A DNA stretch of 64,000 nucleotides, from positions 3,601 through 67,600 of the forward strand of contig CAYPAX010000009.1 in the NCBI GenBank assembly GCA_964408735.1, in the 5' to 3' direction. The position numbers were made by a program, and so were the translations under genes. The number at the start of each line of letters is the position of its first letter. Position 1 is the first letter of the stretch. Under the pieces are notes generated by a model. It was not told the origin of the DNA, ran no database searches, and saw nothing but the letters and a program-made list of their open reading frames with translations. Source of the DNA: UBA7887 sp964408735 (GTDB lineage: Bacteria; Pseudomonadota; Alphaproteobacteria; UBA7887). Positions 27,661-37,423 of the stretch are shown one piece after another.

Positions 27661-29516
27661 TGGCCGAGGCCAAGCGCAGGTTGGCGGCGATCCTGAGCGC
27701 GGATGTTGCCGGCTACAGCCGCCTCATGAGCGAGGACGACAGGGCCACGTTGGAAGCCTTGAAGGCGTTTCGCGCCACCATGGGACGCCACATCGAAGCC
27801 CATGACGGCCGGGTGGTGAATGCTCCCGGCGACGCCCTGCTGGCAGAGTTCCCGAGCGCCGTCGAAGCGGTCCAGGCAGCCGCGGACGCGCAGTCCGATC
27901 TCGCCCGCCAGAACGCCGAGCTTGCAGAGGACCGCCGCATGCTCGCCCGTATCGGCGTCAACATCGGCGATGTCCTGGTCGAGGCCGACGGCACGCTCTA
28001 TGGCGACGGCGTCAACGTGGCCGCACGGATGGAGGCCTTGGCCGAGCCCGGCGGCACCTGTGTCTCTGCGAAGGTGTTCGAGGAGGTCGAAGGCAGGACA
28101 GGGCTCGGGTTCGAGGACATCGGCCGACACCAGGTCAAGAACATCGCCAAGCCGGTGGCCACGTATCGTGTCGTGCCTGAGGGCTCGGCCGCGCCTGCGC
28201 CATCTGCTGCGCCGCCTCGCCGCCGGCGCCCCGCCTTGCTGTTGGGCGGCTTCGCGGCGGCCGCGGCGAGTATCCTCGGGCTCATCCTGTGGGGGGCCTG
28301 GTTCGCAGATACGAACGGCACCGAACCGGCGATCGCGGTCTTGCCGTTCACCAACATGTCCGGGGACCCCGAGCAAGCGTACTTCGTCGATGGCATCGCC
28401 GAGGATCTGATCACCGAGCTGTCACGTTTCGATGGCCTGCTGGTGATCGCGCGCAACTCGACCTTCACCTACAAGGGCAAAGCTGTCGACGTTCGCCAGG
28501 TGGCCGAGGCACTGGGCGTTCGCTATGTGCTGGAAGGCGGCGTGCGCCGGGTGGGCAACCAGGTCCGCGTAACCGCCCAGTTGAATGACGCTAATACCGG
28601 CGCCGATCTTTGGGCGGAACGCTACGACCGCGACCTCACCGACATCTTCGCGGTGCAGGACGAAATCACCAGGGAGATCATCAACGCTCTGCGCTTCGAG
28701 CTCGGCGACGCGACGTCCACCCGTGAGGGTGGCCCGGTAACGAATAACCCCGAAGCCTACGACCTCTACCTGCAAGGCCGCGTGCTGACGGATCGGCGCA
28801 CGGCGGAGGCCAATGCCCGGGCCCAGGATCTGTTCTTGCAGGCGATTGCCGTCGATCCCGCTTTCGCGGCAGCCTATGCGGAGCTGTCGTGGGCGCGCTA
28901 TCTGGGCTGGTATTACGCCTGGCCGGGTTCGACGAACTCTTTGCGCGACTCCCTGACCGCGGCCCAAGAGGCCGTGGCGTTGGATCCGTTCCTGCCGCTG
29001 GCCCATGCACGTCTGGCGACGGTTCAAGGGTATGCGGGACAGCTTGACGAAGCGCTCGTCGCGGCACGCCGGGCGGTGGAGCTCGATGCCAATTACGCCA
29101 CCGGCCATGACGTGTATTCCATGGCGAGCATGTGGGCCGGAAATGCCGAGCAGGCGCTTGCGGCGGCGGATCGCGCGGCACGGCTCGACCCCTATTCGTT
29201 CCGGGCTGAACATGGCCGGGGGCGCGCGTATTTTTCGATGGCCGACTACGACAAGGCGATCACGGCCTTTCGCGCTTCGCTCGCCCTCAATCCGGATTTC
29301 GGCATAGCGCATCTGTGGCTGGCGGCGACATACGGGCTGATGGGCCGAGAGGCCGAGGCGAAAGCGCAGGCCGCGGAATTGCTCCGGTTGAGCCCCGACT
29401 TTCTCCATGGCGGCTTCCTGAAATCCCCCGCCAGGGGTATGCCGGAGTTCGCACACCTGCTTGAAGGCCTCCGCAAGGCAGGCCTGGAGATCCCTGACGT
29501 GCCGCCGGCGGAGTAG
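27660..29516 (+). CDS. Class III nucleotide cyclase - TM - TolB-like - TPR protein (cyclase 3)
   Basis: The 618-residue protein starts at ATG 27660, sharing a base with the SDR stop. Residues about 5-165 form a class III cyclase domain with metal Asp positions in SADVAGYS and APGDALLAEF and Asn/Arg in GVNVAARME. The canonical adenine-contact Lys is Asn here (VVNAPGD) and the second contact is Thr (TLYGDG). A single hydrophobic helix (about 191-213, LLLGGFAAAAASILGLILWG) follows an Arg-rich patch, so the cyclase faces the cytoplasm and the TolB-like domain (about 223-335, AIAVLPFTNMSGD) and TPR part (to the end) are probably periplasmic. Other TolB-cyclases in the window lack this helix. Nothing indicates its signal. 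Confidence 0.9.
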   Translation: MAEAKRRLAAILSADVAGYSRLMSEDDRATLEALKAFRATMGRHIEAHDGRVVNAPGDALLAEFPSAVEAVQAAADAQSDLARQNAELAEDRRMLARIGVNIGDVLVEADGTLYGDGVNVAARMEALAEPGGTCVSAKVFEEVEGRTGLGFEDIGRHQVKNIAKPVATYRVVPEGSAAPAPSAAPPRRRRPALLLGGFAAAAASILGLILWGAWFADTNGTEPAIAVLPFTNMSGDPEQAYFVDGIAEDLITELSRFDGLLVIARNSTFTYKGKAVDVRQVAEALGVRYVLEGGVRRVGNQVRVTAQLNDANTGADLWAERYDRDLTDIFAVQDEITREIINALRFELGDATSTREGGPVTNNPEAYDLYLQGRVLTDRRTAEANARAQDLFLQAIAVDPAFAAAYAELSWARYLGWYYAWPGSTNSLRDSLTAAQEAVALDPFLPLAHARLATVQGYAGQLDEALVAARRAVELDANYATGHDVYSMASMWAGNAEQALAAADRAARLDPYSFRAEHGRGRAYFSMADYDKAITAFRASLALNPDFGIAHLWLAATYGLMGREAEAKAQAAELLRLSPDFLHGGFLKSPARGMPEFAHLLEGLRKAGLEIPDVPPAE

Positions 29517-29620
29517 CGCCCGCCCCTCGCGATTGCCTGCTGGAACTGTCGACGCCGGCGGTCCTTGAGGCGCGAACCCGATGGTCGTACCCTCCTCCCA
29601 GCATCAGGGATGACACGCGC

Positions 29621-31411
29621 ATGGCCGAGGCGAAGCGAAGATTGGCGGCGATCCTGGCGGCGGATGTCGCCGGGTATTCGCGCCTGATGGGCGATGACGA
29701 GCAGGCCACGCTCGATACGCTCAACAGCTGTCGCGATGTCTTCCGCGACCGCGTCTCCGACCGCCATGGCCGCGTCGTCGATACCGCCGGCGACAGCGTC
29801 CTGGCGGTGTTCGACAGCGTCGTCGAGGCGGTCGCATGCGCGACCACGGTGCAGGCAGAGATAGCCGGGCGCAATAGCGACCTGGCCGAGGCACGACGCA
29901 TGCGCTTTCGCATCGGCATCAATCTCGGCGATGTCATCGAGCAGGTTGACGGCACGCTCTATGGCGACGGCGTCAACGTGGCGGCACGAATGGAGACACT
30001 GGCCGAGCCCGGCGGCATCTGCGTCTCGGGAAAGGTCTTCGACGAGGTTGAAGGGAAGAGCGACCACGGCTTCGAAGACATCGGCGAGCACGAAGTGAAA
30101 AACATCGCCCGGCCCGTGCGGGCGTATCGCATCGGGACCAACGCCGACCATGCCTCGTCACCTCAACCGCTCCCACTTCCCGACAAGCCATCAATTGCGG
30201 TGCTCCCGTTCGACAACCTATCCGGCGACAAGGAGCAAGAATATTTCGCCGATGGTATCGCCGAGGACCTGATCACGGCGCTTTCGCGCATTCGCTGGCT
30301 TTTCGTGACCGCGCGCAACTCGACATTCACCTACAAGGGCCATTCGGCGGACGTTCGCCGCATTGGCGAGGAGCTCGGTGTGCACTATGTGGTGGAGGGC
30401 AGCGTTCGCAAGGGCGGCGAGCGCATCCGTATCACCGCACAGCTGGTTGATGCTGCCTCCGGCAATCACATTTGGGCCGAGCGCTACGATCGCAACCTTG
30501 CCGATATATTCGTGCTTCAGGACGAGATCGTCGAAACTTTGGTCGCGGCCCTGCAAACCGAGCTCGGTGAGTTCGAGCGCGAGCGCGCCCACCGCAAGCC
30601 ACCGGAGAACCTGGATGCCTGGGAGTCCTATCAGCGCGGCCTCTGGCATTTATGGCAGTTGGATGAGACGGGGCTCGCCGAGGCGCGTCGGCTGTTCCAA
30701 TTGGCGGCCAAGTTGGATCCTGGTTTTGCGCAACCGCTTGCGGCATGTGCCTATGCGCTTGTGGTTGAGGTGAGTCATCGCCTGATTGACGATGTGGCCG
30801 AGAACCTGGACCAGGCATTTGCGTTGGCCAACAGAGCCGCCGGTCTCGATAACAAGGAACCGATGTCCTACTTCTCTCTCGGTCGGGTCCTGACACTCCG
30901 AGGGGATTGCGACGGTGCGATCGAAGAATTCCAAACCGCGATTGAGCTTAATCCCAACCTTGCCGTCGCTCACTTTGGCTTGGGACATGCCCTCTTTATG
31001 GCTGGACACCTTCAAGAGGCGATTCATTGTCTTGGCCATGCAATTCGCTTGAGCCCGAGCGATCCGCTGGTATGCGGTTTCTATCATGTCCGCGCTTGGA
31101 CGTACCTGCTGTTGGGAAACTATGAGGAGGCGGCTCACGACGCGCGCCGATCGATCCGCCGGTATCCGTCACCAAATCTCGCAGTACACACGGTGTTGGC
31201 GTCAGCGCTGGGACATCTTGACAGGCGTGAAGAGGCCAAGATTGCGCTGGACAAGGTATTCGAGATCAAACCTGACTTTATCCCCGAAGACGTTCTGCTG
31301 ACATCATCGCCGTTCAACCCGGAAGCGTTGCTCCCTACATTCAAAGAGTGGTTTGACGGCCTCCGCAAAGCCGGCCTGGACACCCCCAATACATCCGAGC
31401 CAATCAAATGA
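29621..31411 (+). CDS. Class III nucleotide cyclase - TolB-like - TPR protein (cyclase 4)
   Basis: The 596-residue soluble protein starts MAEAKRRLAAILAADV, nearly the same opening as cyclase 3. The cyclase domain (about 5-168) has metal Asp positions in AADVAGYS and TAGDSVLAVF; the Lys position is Asp (VVDTAGD) and the second contact is Thr (TLYGDG). The TolB-like domain (PSIAVLPFDNLSGDKEQ) is at about 187-310 and TPR repeats follow. There is no membrane helix. ATG 29621 follows AGGGAT, 104 bp after cyclase 3 in the same direction, so the two may be a tandem duplication that diverged. The stop overlaps the RidA start as ATGA. Confidence 0.9.
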   Translation: MAEAKRRLAAILAADVAGYSRLMGDDEQATLDTLNSCRDVFRDRVSDRHGRVVDTAGDSVLAVFDSVVEAVACATTVQAEIAGRNSDLAEARRMRFRIGINLGDVIEQVDGTLYGDGVNVAARMETLAEPGGICVSGKVFDEVEGKSDHGFEDIGEHEVKNIARPVRAYRIGTNADHASSPQPLPLPDKPSIAVLPFDNLSGDKEQEYFADGIAEDLITALSRIRWLFVTARNSTFTYKGHSADVRRIGEELGVHYVVEGSVRKGGERIRITAQLVDAASGNHIWAERYDRNLADIFVLQDEIVETLVAALQTELGEFERERAHRKPPENLDAWESYQRGLWHLWQLDETGLAEARRLFQLAAKLDPGFAQPLAACAYALVVEVSHRLIDDVAENLDQAFALANRAAGLDNKEPMSYFSLGRVLTLRGDCDGAIEEFQTAIELNPNLAVAHFGLGHALFMAGHLQEAIHCLGHAIRLSPSDPLVCGFYHVRAWTYLLLGNYEEAAHDARRSIRRYPSPNLAVHTVLASALGHLDRREEAKIALDKVFEIKPDFIPEDVLLTSSPFNPEALLPTFKEWFDGLRKAGLDTPNTSEPIK

Positions 31412-31758
31412 CCATCACCCGCACCACCGGCGACGCCAGGGGCCGCTCGCCCGCCGTTTGCCATAACGGAATCGTCTATGCGGTGGCGACAGCCGCCAGC
31501 GACTCGTCGTCCGTAGCGGAACAGACACGGCTCGCCCTGGCCGCGCTCGATCGAAACCTGGACGCCGTCGGCAGTGACAAGACGCGGCTGCTGCAGGCGA
31601 CCGTCTATCTCCGGGACATGGCGACGAAGGCCGAGATGGACGCGGTCTGGTGCGACTGGATCGGCGGCGCCGAAAACTGGCCGCAACGGGCCTGCGTCGG
31701 CGTCGAGCTGGCCGGAAACGATCTGGTCGAGATCGTCGTCGTGGCGGCAGCCAAATAG
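31408..31758 (+). CDS. RidA/YjgF family protein
   Basis: The 116-residue protein is of the Rid family, whose founding member RidA hydrolyses reactive enamine/imine intermediates from pyridoxal-phosphate enzymes. The family Arg that binds the carboxylate of the substrate is present in WPQRACVGVEL, and the central helix LLQATVYLRDM fits. Family trimers are cytosolic. Deviations such as the short N-terminus (MTITRTTGDARGRSPAV) place it in one of the less-studied Rid subgroups, so activity is not assured. It overlaps the cyclase 4 stop by ATGA (31408-31411) and is convergent with the MetE-core gene 12 bp downstream. Confidence 0.87.
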   Translation: MTITRTTGDARGRSPAVCHNGIVYAVATAASDSSSVAEQTRLALAALDRNLDAVGSDKTRLLQATVYLRDMATKAEMDAVWCDWIGGAENWPQRACVGVELAGNDLVEIVVVAAAK

Positions 31759-31770
31759 AACAATCAGGCC

Positions 31771-32799
31771 CTAAAGGCGCCCGCGTGCCAGCTCCGCCCC
31801 TGCCACTAGCGCCTGCAGTTTGGCGAAGGAGATATCTCGCGGGATATATTTGAAGCCGCAATCGGGTGCCGGGATGATGCGCTCGGGCGGCACGTGCGCA
31901 AACGCGCGCTCGATGCGCCCCGCCACGGTCTCCGGCGTCTCGACCGCCATGTCGTCCATGTTGATGACGCCGAGGATGATGTCCTTGCCGGGCAGCTCGG
32001 CGAGCACGGAAAGGTCGAGGTCGGGCTGGGCGGTCTCCAGGGAGATCTGATCGACCGTGCACTCGGCCAGCTCGGCGAGGAAATGATAGGCGTCGTCGCG
32101 CTGCTTGATCATCGCCGCATAGCCCATGCAGAGGTGCAGTGCCGTGGTGCCTTCGATGCCCTCCAGCGCCTTGTTGATGGCGGGAATGGCATAGGCCTTG
32201 GCGTTGTCCGGGCGCGCCTGCACGAAAGGCTCGTCGATCTGCACCACATCGGCCCCGGCCGCGAAGAGCTCGCGGGCCTCGGCGTTGACCGCCTCAGCGT
32301 AGGCCATGGTCAGCGCTTCCGGGTCCTTGTAATAGGCATCCTCCGCCTGCTCGGACATGGTGAAGGGGCCGGGCAGGGTCGCCTTGATCTGGCGGTCGGT
32401 GTTGGCGCGCAGGAATTCGACATCGCGCACGCCGATGGGCTTGGTGCGTTTGATCCGCCCCGTCACCAGCGGCACGTCGTTGGGCGTGCCCTTGCGCGAG
32501 ATCGCCGTGCCGACGCGCTCGGTGTCGATGCCGTCGAGCGCTGTCGAGAAGCGGTTGGAATAGCTTTCGCGCCGCGTCTCGCCATCGGTGACGATGTCGA
32601 TGCCGGCACGCTCCTGGGCGCGGATGGCGAGGATGGTGGCGTCGTCCTGGGCTTCTTCGAGAAATTCAGGCTCGATACGCCACAGCCCCGCACGCCGCAC
32701 GCGCGGCGGCGAGCCGGCGGCCAGGGCCTGGCGATCGATCAGCCAATCGGGCTGGGCGTAGGAGCCGACCACGGAGGTCGGGAGAAGCTTGTCTGCCAT
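31771..32799 (-). CDS. MetE-core (cobalamin-independent methionine synthase-like) zinc protein
   Basis: The 342-residue protein corresponds to the C-terminal catalytic barrel of MetE only. The zinc site is recognisable: His and Cys in LHLCMGY, a Glu-rich strand (VDQISLETAQ) and the distal Cys in PAPDCGFKY. GSYAQPDWL near the start and DEPFVQARP complete the barrel. Such core proteins can methylate homocysteine using non-folate donors or act on other thiols. Catalysis here is inferred. The start is ATG 32799 (MADKLLPTSV), 59 bp downstream of the cyclase 5 stop on the same strand. ahcY, which would supply homocysteine, is about 12 kb away in the window but not linked. Confidence 0.82.
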   Translation of the reverse strand: MADKLLPTSVVGSYAQPDWLIDRQALAAGSPPRVRRAGLWRIEPEFLEEAQDDATILAIRAQERAGIDIVTDGETRRESYSNRFSTALDGIDTERVGTAISRKGTPNDVPLVTGRIKRTKPIGVRDVEFLRANTDRQIKATLPGPFTMSEQAEDAYYKDPEALTMAYAEAVNAEARELFAAGADVVQIDEPFVQARPDNAKAYAIPAINKALEGIEGTTALHLCMGYAAMIKQRDDAYHFLAELAECTVDQISLETAQPDLDLSVLAELPGKDIILGVINMDDMAVETPETVAGRIERAFAHVPPERIIPAPDCGFKYIPRDISFAKLQALVAGAELARGRL

Positions 32800-32858
32800 G
32801 GGAATCCACTCGCTGTGATTTTGTTTGTTGCAGACGGTTTGTACGCCGCCCGCGCGCC

Positions 32859-35800
32859 TCAGCCAAGGGCGTCGAGCAGCGCCCTGGCGTCTTTCAGGTC
32901 GGCCGTGTCGAAACCTTCCGTGAACCAGCCATGGACGGGCGCGAGAAGATCGCGGGCTTGCGCCGTCTTGCCTTGGCTCTGCCAGAGGCGGGCAAGCGAG
33001 ATGGCGGCGCGCAGCTCCCACCATTTGGCACCTTGCCGCCGTGCGACGTCGATCGCGGATTGGAAGCTGCGTTCTGCTGCGGGCTCATGCTCACCTCCCG
33101 ACAACATCAGCAATTCGCCCTTGACCCTATGCGCCTCCGCCTCTTGAAAAGATTCCTCTGTCGTCCCGATCCATGACAGGAGCGTCTCGATTTCCCCAAG
33201 GCCATCGCTTATCCGTCCCATCTTTCCCATTGCGAGGGCGAGAACCGGGCGGAAAAAGGAGTTCCCGATGGACGTGTTGGACCTGGCGAGAATCGCCAAA
33301 CCCTCGTCAATCGACCGCACCGCATCGGCGAACGCCCCGCCCTGCGCAAACGCGAATCCGCGGTATCCCAGTCCAAAGGCTTCGATATAGGGATATCCCT
33401 GTGTCCGGCCGATTTCGATCGCCTCATCGGTCATCGATATCGCACGGTCCGTATCGCCGGCGAAGGCAAAGGTGCCACAGGTTGATAAGGCAAAGCCCTT
33501 GCCGTACGAGATGTCATGATCACGCGCATGGCGAATGGCTTCGTTCTGTTTCGCAAGGCCCTGATCGGGAAAGCCCATACTTAGCAAGGCAAAGCCTTCG
33601 TACATCAGGGCCTGTGTTATCGGATCCTGAGAATGTCTCTCAAAGCGGACCGGACCTCCCTTGGTGCCGGGAATTTCCAGCGACCGACGCACCCACTCCA
33701 GGCTGGCCGGAAAGTCGCCCATATGAAAGGTAATCAGGCCCATTGTCGCCAAAGTCCATTTCTTGATGCTTGCGGAGCTTTGATCGCGCGTCAGGCTCAC
33801 CAGTTCCTGTCCGATCTCCAGCGATCGCCGCATTTCGGACCGGCCGATGTGGAACGTGGAGGTTCGCAGGAGCGTGATCAGGGATTGCTTGACCGTTCCG
33901 CTGGTCTTGCTGAGTTCGCCGGCGCGCTCATGAGCCCGCCTGGCCTCCTCATCGCCGTAGCCGCGCGCGGCAAGCAGGGTGGCGCCAAGCGCCAACTGAA
34001 GGTCGAGTTCGGCGCGATCCCGCTGCGGGCCATCGGCCAACATGGCCACCAATCTCAGACCTTCACGAAAATGTTCGAGGGATTCCATGGTGGCGGAACG
34101 CGATGCGGCAAATTTGCCAGCGTGCAGCCAGGCCTGGACGGCCTCGTCAAACAGTTCGGCCTCACGCAGGTGGCGCGCCAAATCCTCTGGCCTATGTTCC
34201 AGGCGCTCGGGAAAATCCTGCTGCAGGGCACGTACGATCTGCCGATGAATATCCCGGCGCATGCTGCGCAGAAGGGACTCGTTCGCAACCTCATGAATCA
34301 TCGCATGCTTGAACGAATAGGTGGCGTTTGGCGGTCCGCCCCGTCGAAACGCGACATCGGATTCCGTTAGTCTATCCAGCGCGGTGCCGAGGGCCTCGGC
34401 CGGAAGCTCCGCAACGTTCGACAAAAGCCGGTAATCGAACGACCGGCCGATGCAGGCACCGATTTGCGCGACTGTCTTTGCCTCGCCCAAGAGGTCTAGG
34501 CGAGCCATAAGCGAATCCTGCAAGGTCTCAGGAACCGTATCGGCGCCGCTTTCCTGCACGGCCTTGGTCAACTCCTCGACGAACAACGGCACGCCATCGG
34601 TCTTGGCGATGATCTGGTCGAGGGTGTCGTCGGACAAGGGCTCGTCCGAGACCCGCGCAATCAACGCCGCGGCTTCAGCCCGGCCCAGGCGGGTCAGCGC
34701 CAGCGGGGTGGCGTGACTCTGACCGAGCCACGGAGCTTGGTACTCGGGACGGTGGGTGATGACGGCAAGCACGTGATGTCCGGCCACCATCGCTACCACG
34801 ATATCCAACAGCTCCTGGCTCGTTGGATCAATCCAGTGGGTATCCTCGAAGATCAGTAGCACGGGCTGAGTGGCGGCAAGCGCCGTCACCTGCTCCGCCA
34901 GCGTCCGTAGCGTCTCCTCTTTCTGCTTCTGCGGGCTCATCGCAAGTGGTGCATAGCGCTCCACAGGCAGCGACAACAAGGACGCGACGAGAGCGCGGCC
35001 GGCGTCATTCGGGAAGACCTTTTCCAGCTTGTCGAGCTTCTTGTCGGGCGAATCGTCGCGCTGGAAGCTCGCGGCGCGCCCGATCTGCTCGATGACTGGA
35101 TGTAGCGCCGAGTTCGTATGATACGGGCTGCACTGGTAGCGCAGGCGAGTTTGCGGCTCGTCCGCGACTCGTTCTCTCAGCGTCTGGGTGATCCGGCTCT
35201 TGCCGATGCCGGGTTCGCCCGAGAGCAGGATCACCTGGCCCTCGCCGGCTCTTGCCTGTTCCCAGCGCGCCATGACCATGGCCATCTCGGCCTCGCGACC
35301 CACCAGCGGCGTGAGATGGCGGGTGCGTGCCTCGAAACGGCCTTCGGTGGTGGCGATGCCTGTGATGCGATGGGCCTGGACCGGCTCGACGATGCCCTTC
35401 AGCGTCTGCTCGCCGAGATCGGCAAGCTCGAAGGTGCCGCCAATCAATCTCCGTGTCGAGGACCCGATGACGATCTCGTCCGCGCCTGCTAACCCCTGCA
35501 GGCGGGCCGCAAGGTTCGGCGTCTCGCCGACGGCCAACTTGGGCACCGAGGCATCGCCCGCGCCGGTCTCGCCGACCACCACGGGGCCGGTGGCGATGCC
35601 TATGCGCACGGCCAAGTCCATGGCGCCGACGGCCTCGACAATGTCCAGCGACGCCCGCACCGCCCGTTCCGCATCGTCCTCATGCGCCTGGGGCCAGCCG
35701 AAATAGGTCATCAGGCCATCGCCGAGATATTGCGCGACGTGGCCCCCATAACGCTCGATCACCTCGCCCGCGGCCTGCTGGTAATCTTGCATGAGGCTAC

Positions 35801-36086
35801 GCAGGTCTTCCGGATCGAGTTTTTCGGACAGTGCCGTCGAGCCCACCAAGTCGCAGAACATCACCGTGATCTGACGGCGCTCGGCCTCGCGCGGCGCGGC
35901 CGGCGCGGCCGCGGGCACGTCGGCGGCCTTGAGGATGCGCTTGCGCGGCCCGAGCGGCAGGCCGAGGGCGGCAAGCTCGCCGTCATCAAGCTCGGCGATA
36001 TCCTCGGGCTCGATCTCCTCGCGCTCGAAGGTCTCGGCGTAGCGCGCCAGTCCGAGGGCATCGAGCCAGTCCCGGATGGCGCTCAT
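32859..36086 (-). CDS. SAM - class III cyclase - AAA ATPase - TPR protein, last gene of the heme operon (cyclase 5)
   Basis: The 1075-residue protein starts MSAIRDWLDALGL. A SAM domain (about 1-52) is followed by a class III cyclase domain (about 70-240) with metal Asp in VMFCDLVGST (about D79) and YLGDGLMTYF (about D123). The purine-contact Lys position is Gln (HVAQYLGD), and the motif around Asn/Arg is GETPNLAARLQ. Next comes an AAA/STAND-like ATPase with Walker A GEPGIGKS (about 290-297) and Walker B VLLIFEDTHWID, then a long TPR-like helical half. It is the intact counterpart of the broken gene at 3834-6050. The start lies 1 nt after the hemY stop (TGA-G-ATG), so translation is likely coupled to heme synthesis genes. 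Its signal is unknown. Confidence 0.9.
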   Translation of the reverse strand: MSAIRDWLDALGLARYAETFEREEIEPEDIAELDDGELAALGLPLGPRKRILKAADVPAAAPAAPREAERRQITVMFCDLVGSTALSEKLDPEDLRSLMQDYQQAAGEVIERYGGHVAQYLGDGLMTYFGWPQAHEDDAERAVRASLDIVEAVGAMDLAVRIGIATGPVVVGETGAGDASVPKLAVGETPNLAARLQGLAGADEIVIGSSTRRLIGGTFELADLGEQTLKGIVEPVQAHRITGIATTEGRFEARTRHLTPLVGREAEMAMVMARWEQARAGEGQVILLSGEPGIGKSRITQTLRERVADEPQTRLRYQCSPYHTNSALHPVIEQIGRAASFQRDDSPDKKLDKLEKVFPNDAGRALVASLLSLPVERYAPLAMSPQKQKEETLRTLAEQVTALAATQPVLLIFEDTHWIDPTSQELLDIVVAMVAGHHVLAVITHRPEYQAPWLGQSHATPLALTRLGRAEAAALIARVSDEPLSDDTLDQIIAKTDGVPLFVEELTKAVQESGADTVPETLQDSLMARLDLLGEAKTVAQIGACIGRSFDYRLLSNVAELPAEALGTALDRLTESDVAFRRGGPPNATYSFKHAMIHEVANESLLRSMRRDIHRQIVRALQQDFPERLEHRPEDLARHLREAELFDEAVQAWLHAGKFAASRSATMESLEHFREGLRLVAMLADGPQRDRAELDLQLALGATLLAARGYGDEEARRAHERAGELSKTSGTVKQSLITLLRTSTFHIGRSEMRRSLEIGQELVSLTRDQSSASIKKWTLATMGLITFHMGDFPASLEWVRRSLEIPGTKGGPVRFERHSQDPITQALMYEGFALLSMGFPDQGLAKQNEAIRHARDHDISYGKGFALSTCGTFAFAGDTDRAISMTDEAIEIGRTQGYPYIEAFGLGYRGFAFAQGGAFADAVRSIDEGLAILARSNTSIGNSFFRPVLALAMGKMGRISDGLGEIETLLSWIGTTEESFQEAEAHRVKGELLMLSGGEHEPAAERSFQSAIDVARRQGAKWWELRAAISLARLWQSQGKTAQARDLLAPVHGWFTEGFDTADLKDARALLDALG

Positions 36087-36087
36087 C

Positions 36088-37416
36088 TCAGGCTCCCGGC
36101 AGCAGCGTGGCCGGCGCGGGCGCGGGCCTGGCCTGGCCGGGGCTCTCCCAAGCCAAACTGTCGACGGCGCCGCAGGCGGGGCATTGCAGGGACCATTCGC
36201 CATGGCTGCCGTGGCAGCGCGCGCAGGCCCAGGCGGCGTCGGCGGGCGCGGCGCTGGCGCGCCGCCACCAGTCGCGCGAGACATCGCCGGGGCCGTTCTC
36301 GCCCTCCTCTACCAAGGCCATCAGGCGCAGCGCCCTGGCGCTCGGCAAGGCATCTATGACGCGCCCGAGATGGGCCCGTGCCGGCCCCCAGAGCTCGGCG
36401 CCGAGCGCCGCTTCGGCCAGGGCCAGGTGGCCGGCCGGGGAATCGTCGCGCGCTGCCACCAGGGTCTCGAGCGCCTTGACCTTGGCCAGCGGCTCGTCGT
36501 CGACGAGCCTGGCATAGGCCTGCGCCAGATCGGGATGGGGCGACAGGGCCCAGGTCTTCTCGACCAGCCGGCGGGCGTCGCGCACGCGCCCGCCGTCGCT
36601 CAGCAGCCGGGTCGCCAGGGCCGCCGCGGGCACGAAGTCGGGTGCCTTGTCGAGCGCCGCTCGGGCTTCCGACAGGGCTTCCCTGTCGCGGCCCTCGTTG
36701 GCTGCGGTCCTGGCCCGCTGATAGGCGAACAAGGCGCGCTTGCGCTTGCCCTCGGCGCGGCTCAAACGGTGGGCACGAACGGCCTTGTCGAGCGCCAGCT
36801 CGGCACCCCGCCAATTGCCCCCCGCCACTTCCAGCTCGACCAGATTGTCGAGCACCCAGGCGGCGGCCGGATTGATCTCGAAGGCACGCCGCGCCAGCGC
36901 CAGCGCGGTCTCGCTGTCGCCCTTGCGCACCGCCTGGACGAGCAGGCCGCGCAGGCCGAGAAATTCGGTCTCTTCATGTTCGAGCATGCGCCGGAAGGCG
37001 GTCGCGGCAGCCCCCTGATCGCCATCGAGCTGAGCCGCCTGGGCGGTCAGCAGCAGGGTCACGGGAGGCTCGCCCAGCAAGGCCTCGGCCTCCTCCGCAG
37101 CCCGTCGTGCGCCCGGCGAATCGCCGCCCGCCGCCGCCACAAGGCCGCGTGTCAGCGCCCGCCAGCCGCGCCGGCGACGGCGCTCGTTCCGCGCCTGACG
37201 AAACTGTCGCGGGCTTACGATCAGCCAGCGATAGAGCAGTAGCAGCCCGGCGAGGATCAAAGCCGCCACGGCCAGCATGGCGGCGAACACGGCCACCGAG
37301 CTGTCGAGGCGCCAGCCCTGCCAGACCAGCGTCACGCTGCCGGGCCGGTCGGCGATCCAGGCGCCGGCCGCACTGAGCGCGGCGACTAGCGCGAGATAGG
37401 CGAGAACGCGGACCAT
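36088..37416 (-). CDS. hemY: HemY-like heme-operon membrane TPR protein with C-terminal zinc ribbon
   Basis: The 442-residue protein starts MVRVLAYLALVAALS, with two transmembrane helices in the first 75 residues (ending LILAGLLLLYRWLI), then a TPR domain to about residue 390. The C-terminus has two CxxC pairs (CARCHG and CPACGA) forming a rubredoxin-like zinc ribbon, resembling the LapB/YciM layout. HemY of this type is an inner-membrane assembly factor thought to help late heme-synthesis enzymes and is distinct from protoporphyrinogen oxidase, which shares the name. It is the third gene of hemC - hemD - hemY, 7 bp after hemD. The ATG was chosen to begin the first membrane helix; the frame is open upstream into hemD. 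Confidence 0.85.
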   Translation of the reverse strand: MVRVLAYLALVAALSAAGAWIADRPGSVTLVWQGWRLDSSVAVFAAMLAVAALILAGLLLLYRWLIVSPRQFRQARNERRRRRGWRALTRGLVAAAGGDSPGARRAAEEAEALLGEPPVTLLLTAQAAQLDGDQGAAATAFRRMLEHEETEFLGLRGLLVQAVRKGDSETALALARRAFEINPAAAWVLDNLVELEVAGGNWRGAELALDKAVRAHRLSRAEGKRKRALFAYQRARTAANEGRDREALSEARAALDKAPDFVPAAALATRLLSDGGRVRDARRLVEKTWALSPHPDLAQAYARLVDDEPLAKVKALETLVAARDDSPAGHLALAEAALGAELWGPARAHLGRVIDALPSARALRLMALVEEGENGPGDVSRDWWRRASAAPADAAWACARCHGSHGEWSLQCPACGAVDSLAWESPGQARPAPAPATLLPGA

Positions 37417-37423
37417 GGCCGCC

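Noticed and set aside
32800..32858. Regulatory RNA between cyclase 5 and the MetE-core gene
   Set aside because: The 59-bp gap has no stable stem that I can see and is compatible with a plain leader.
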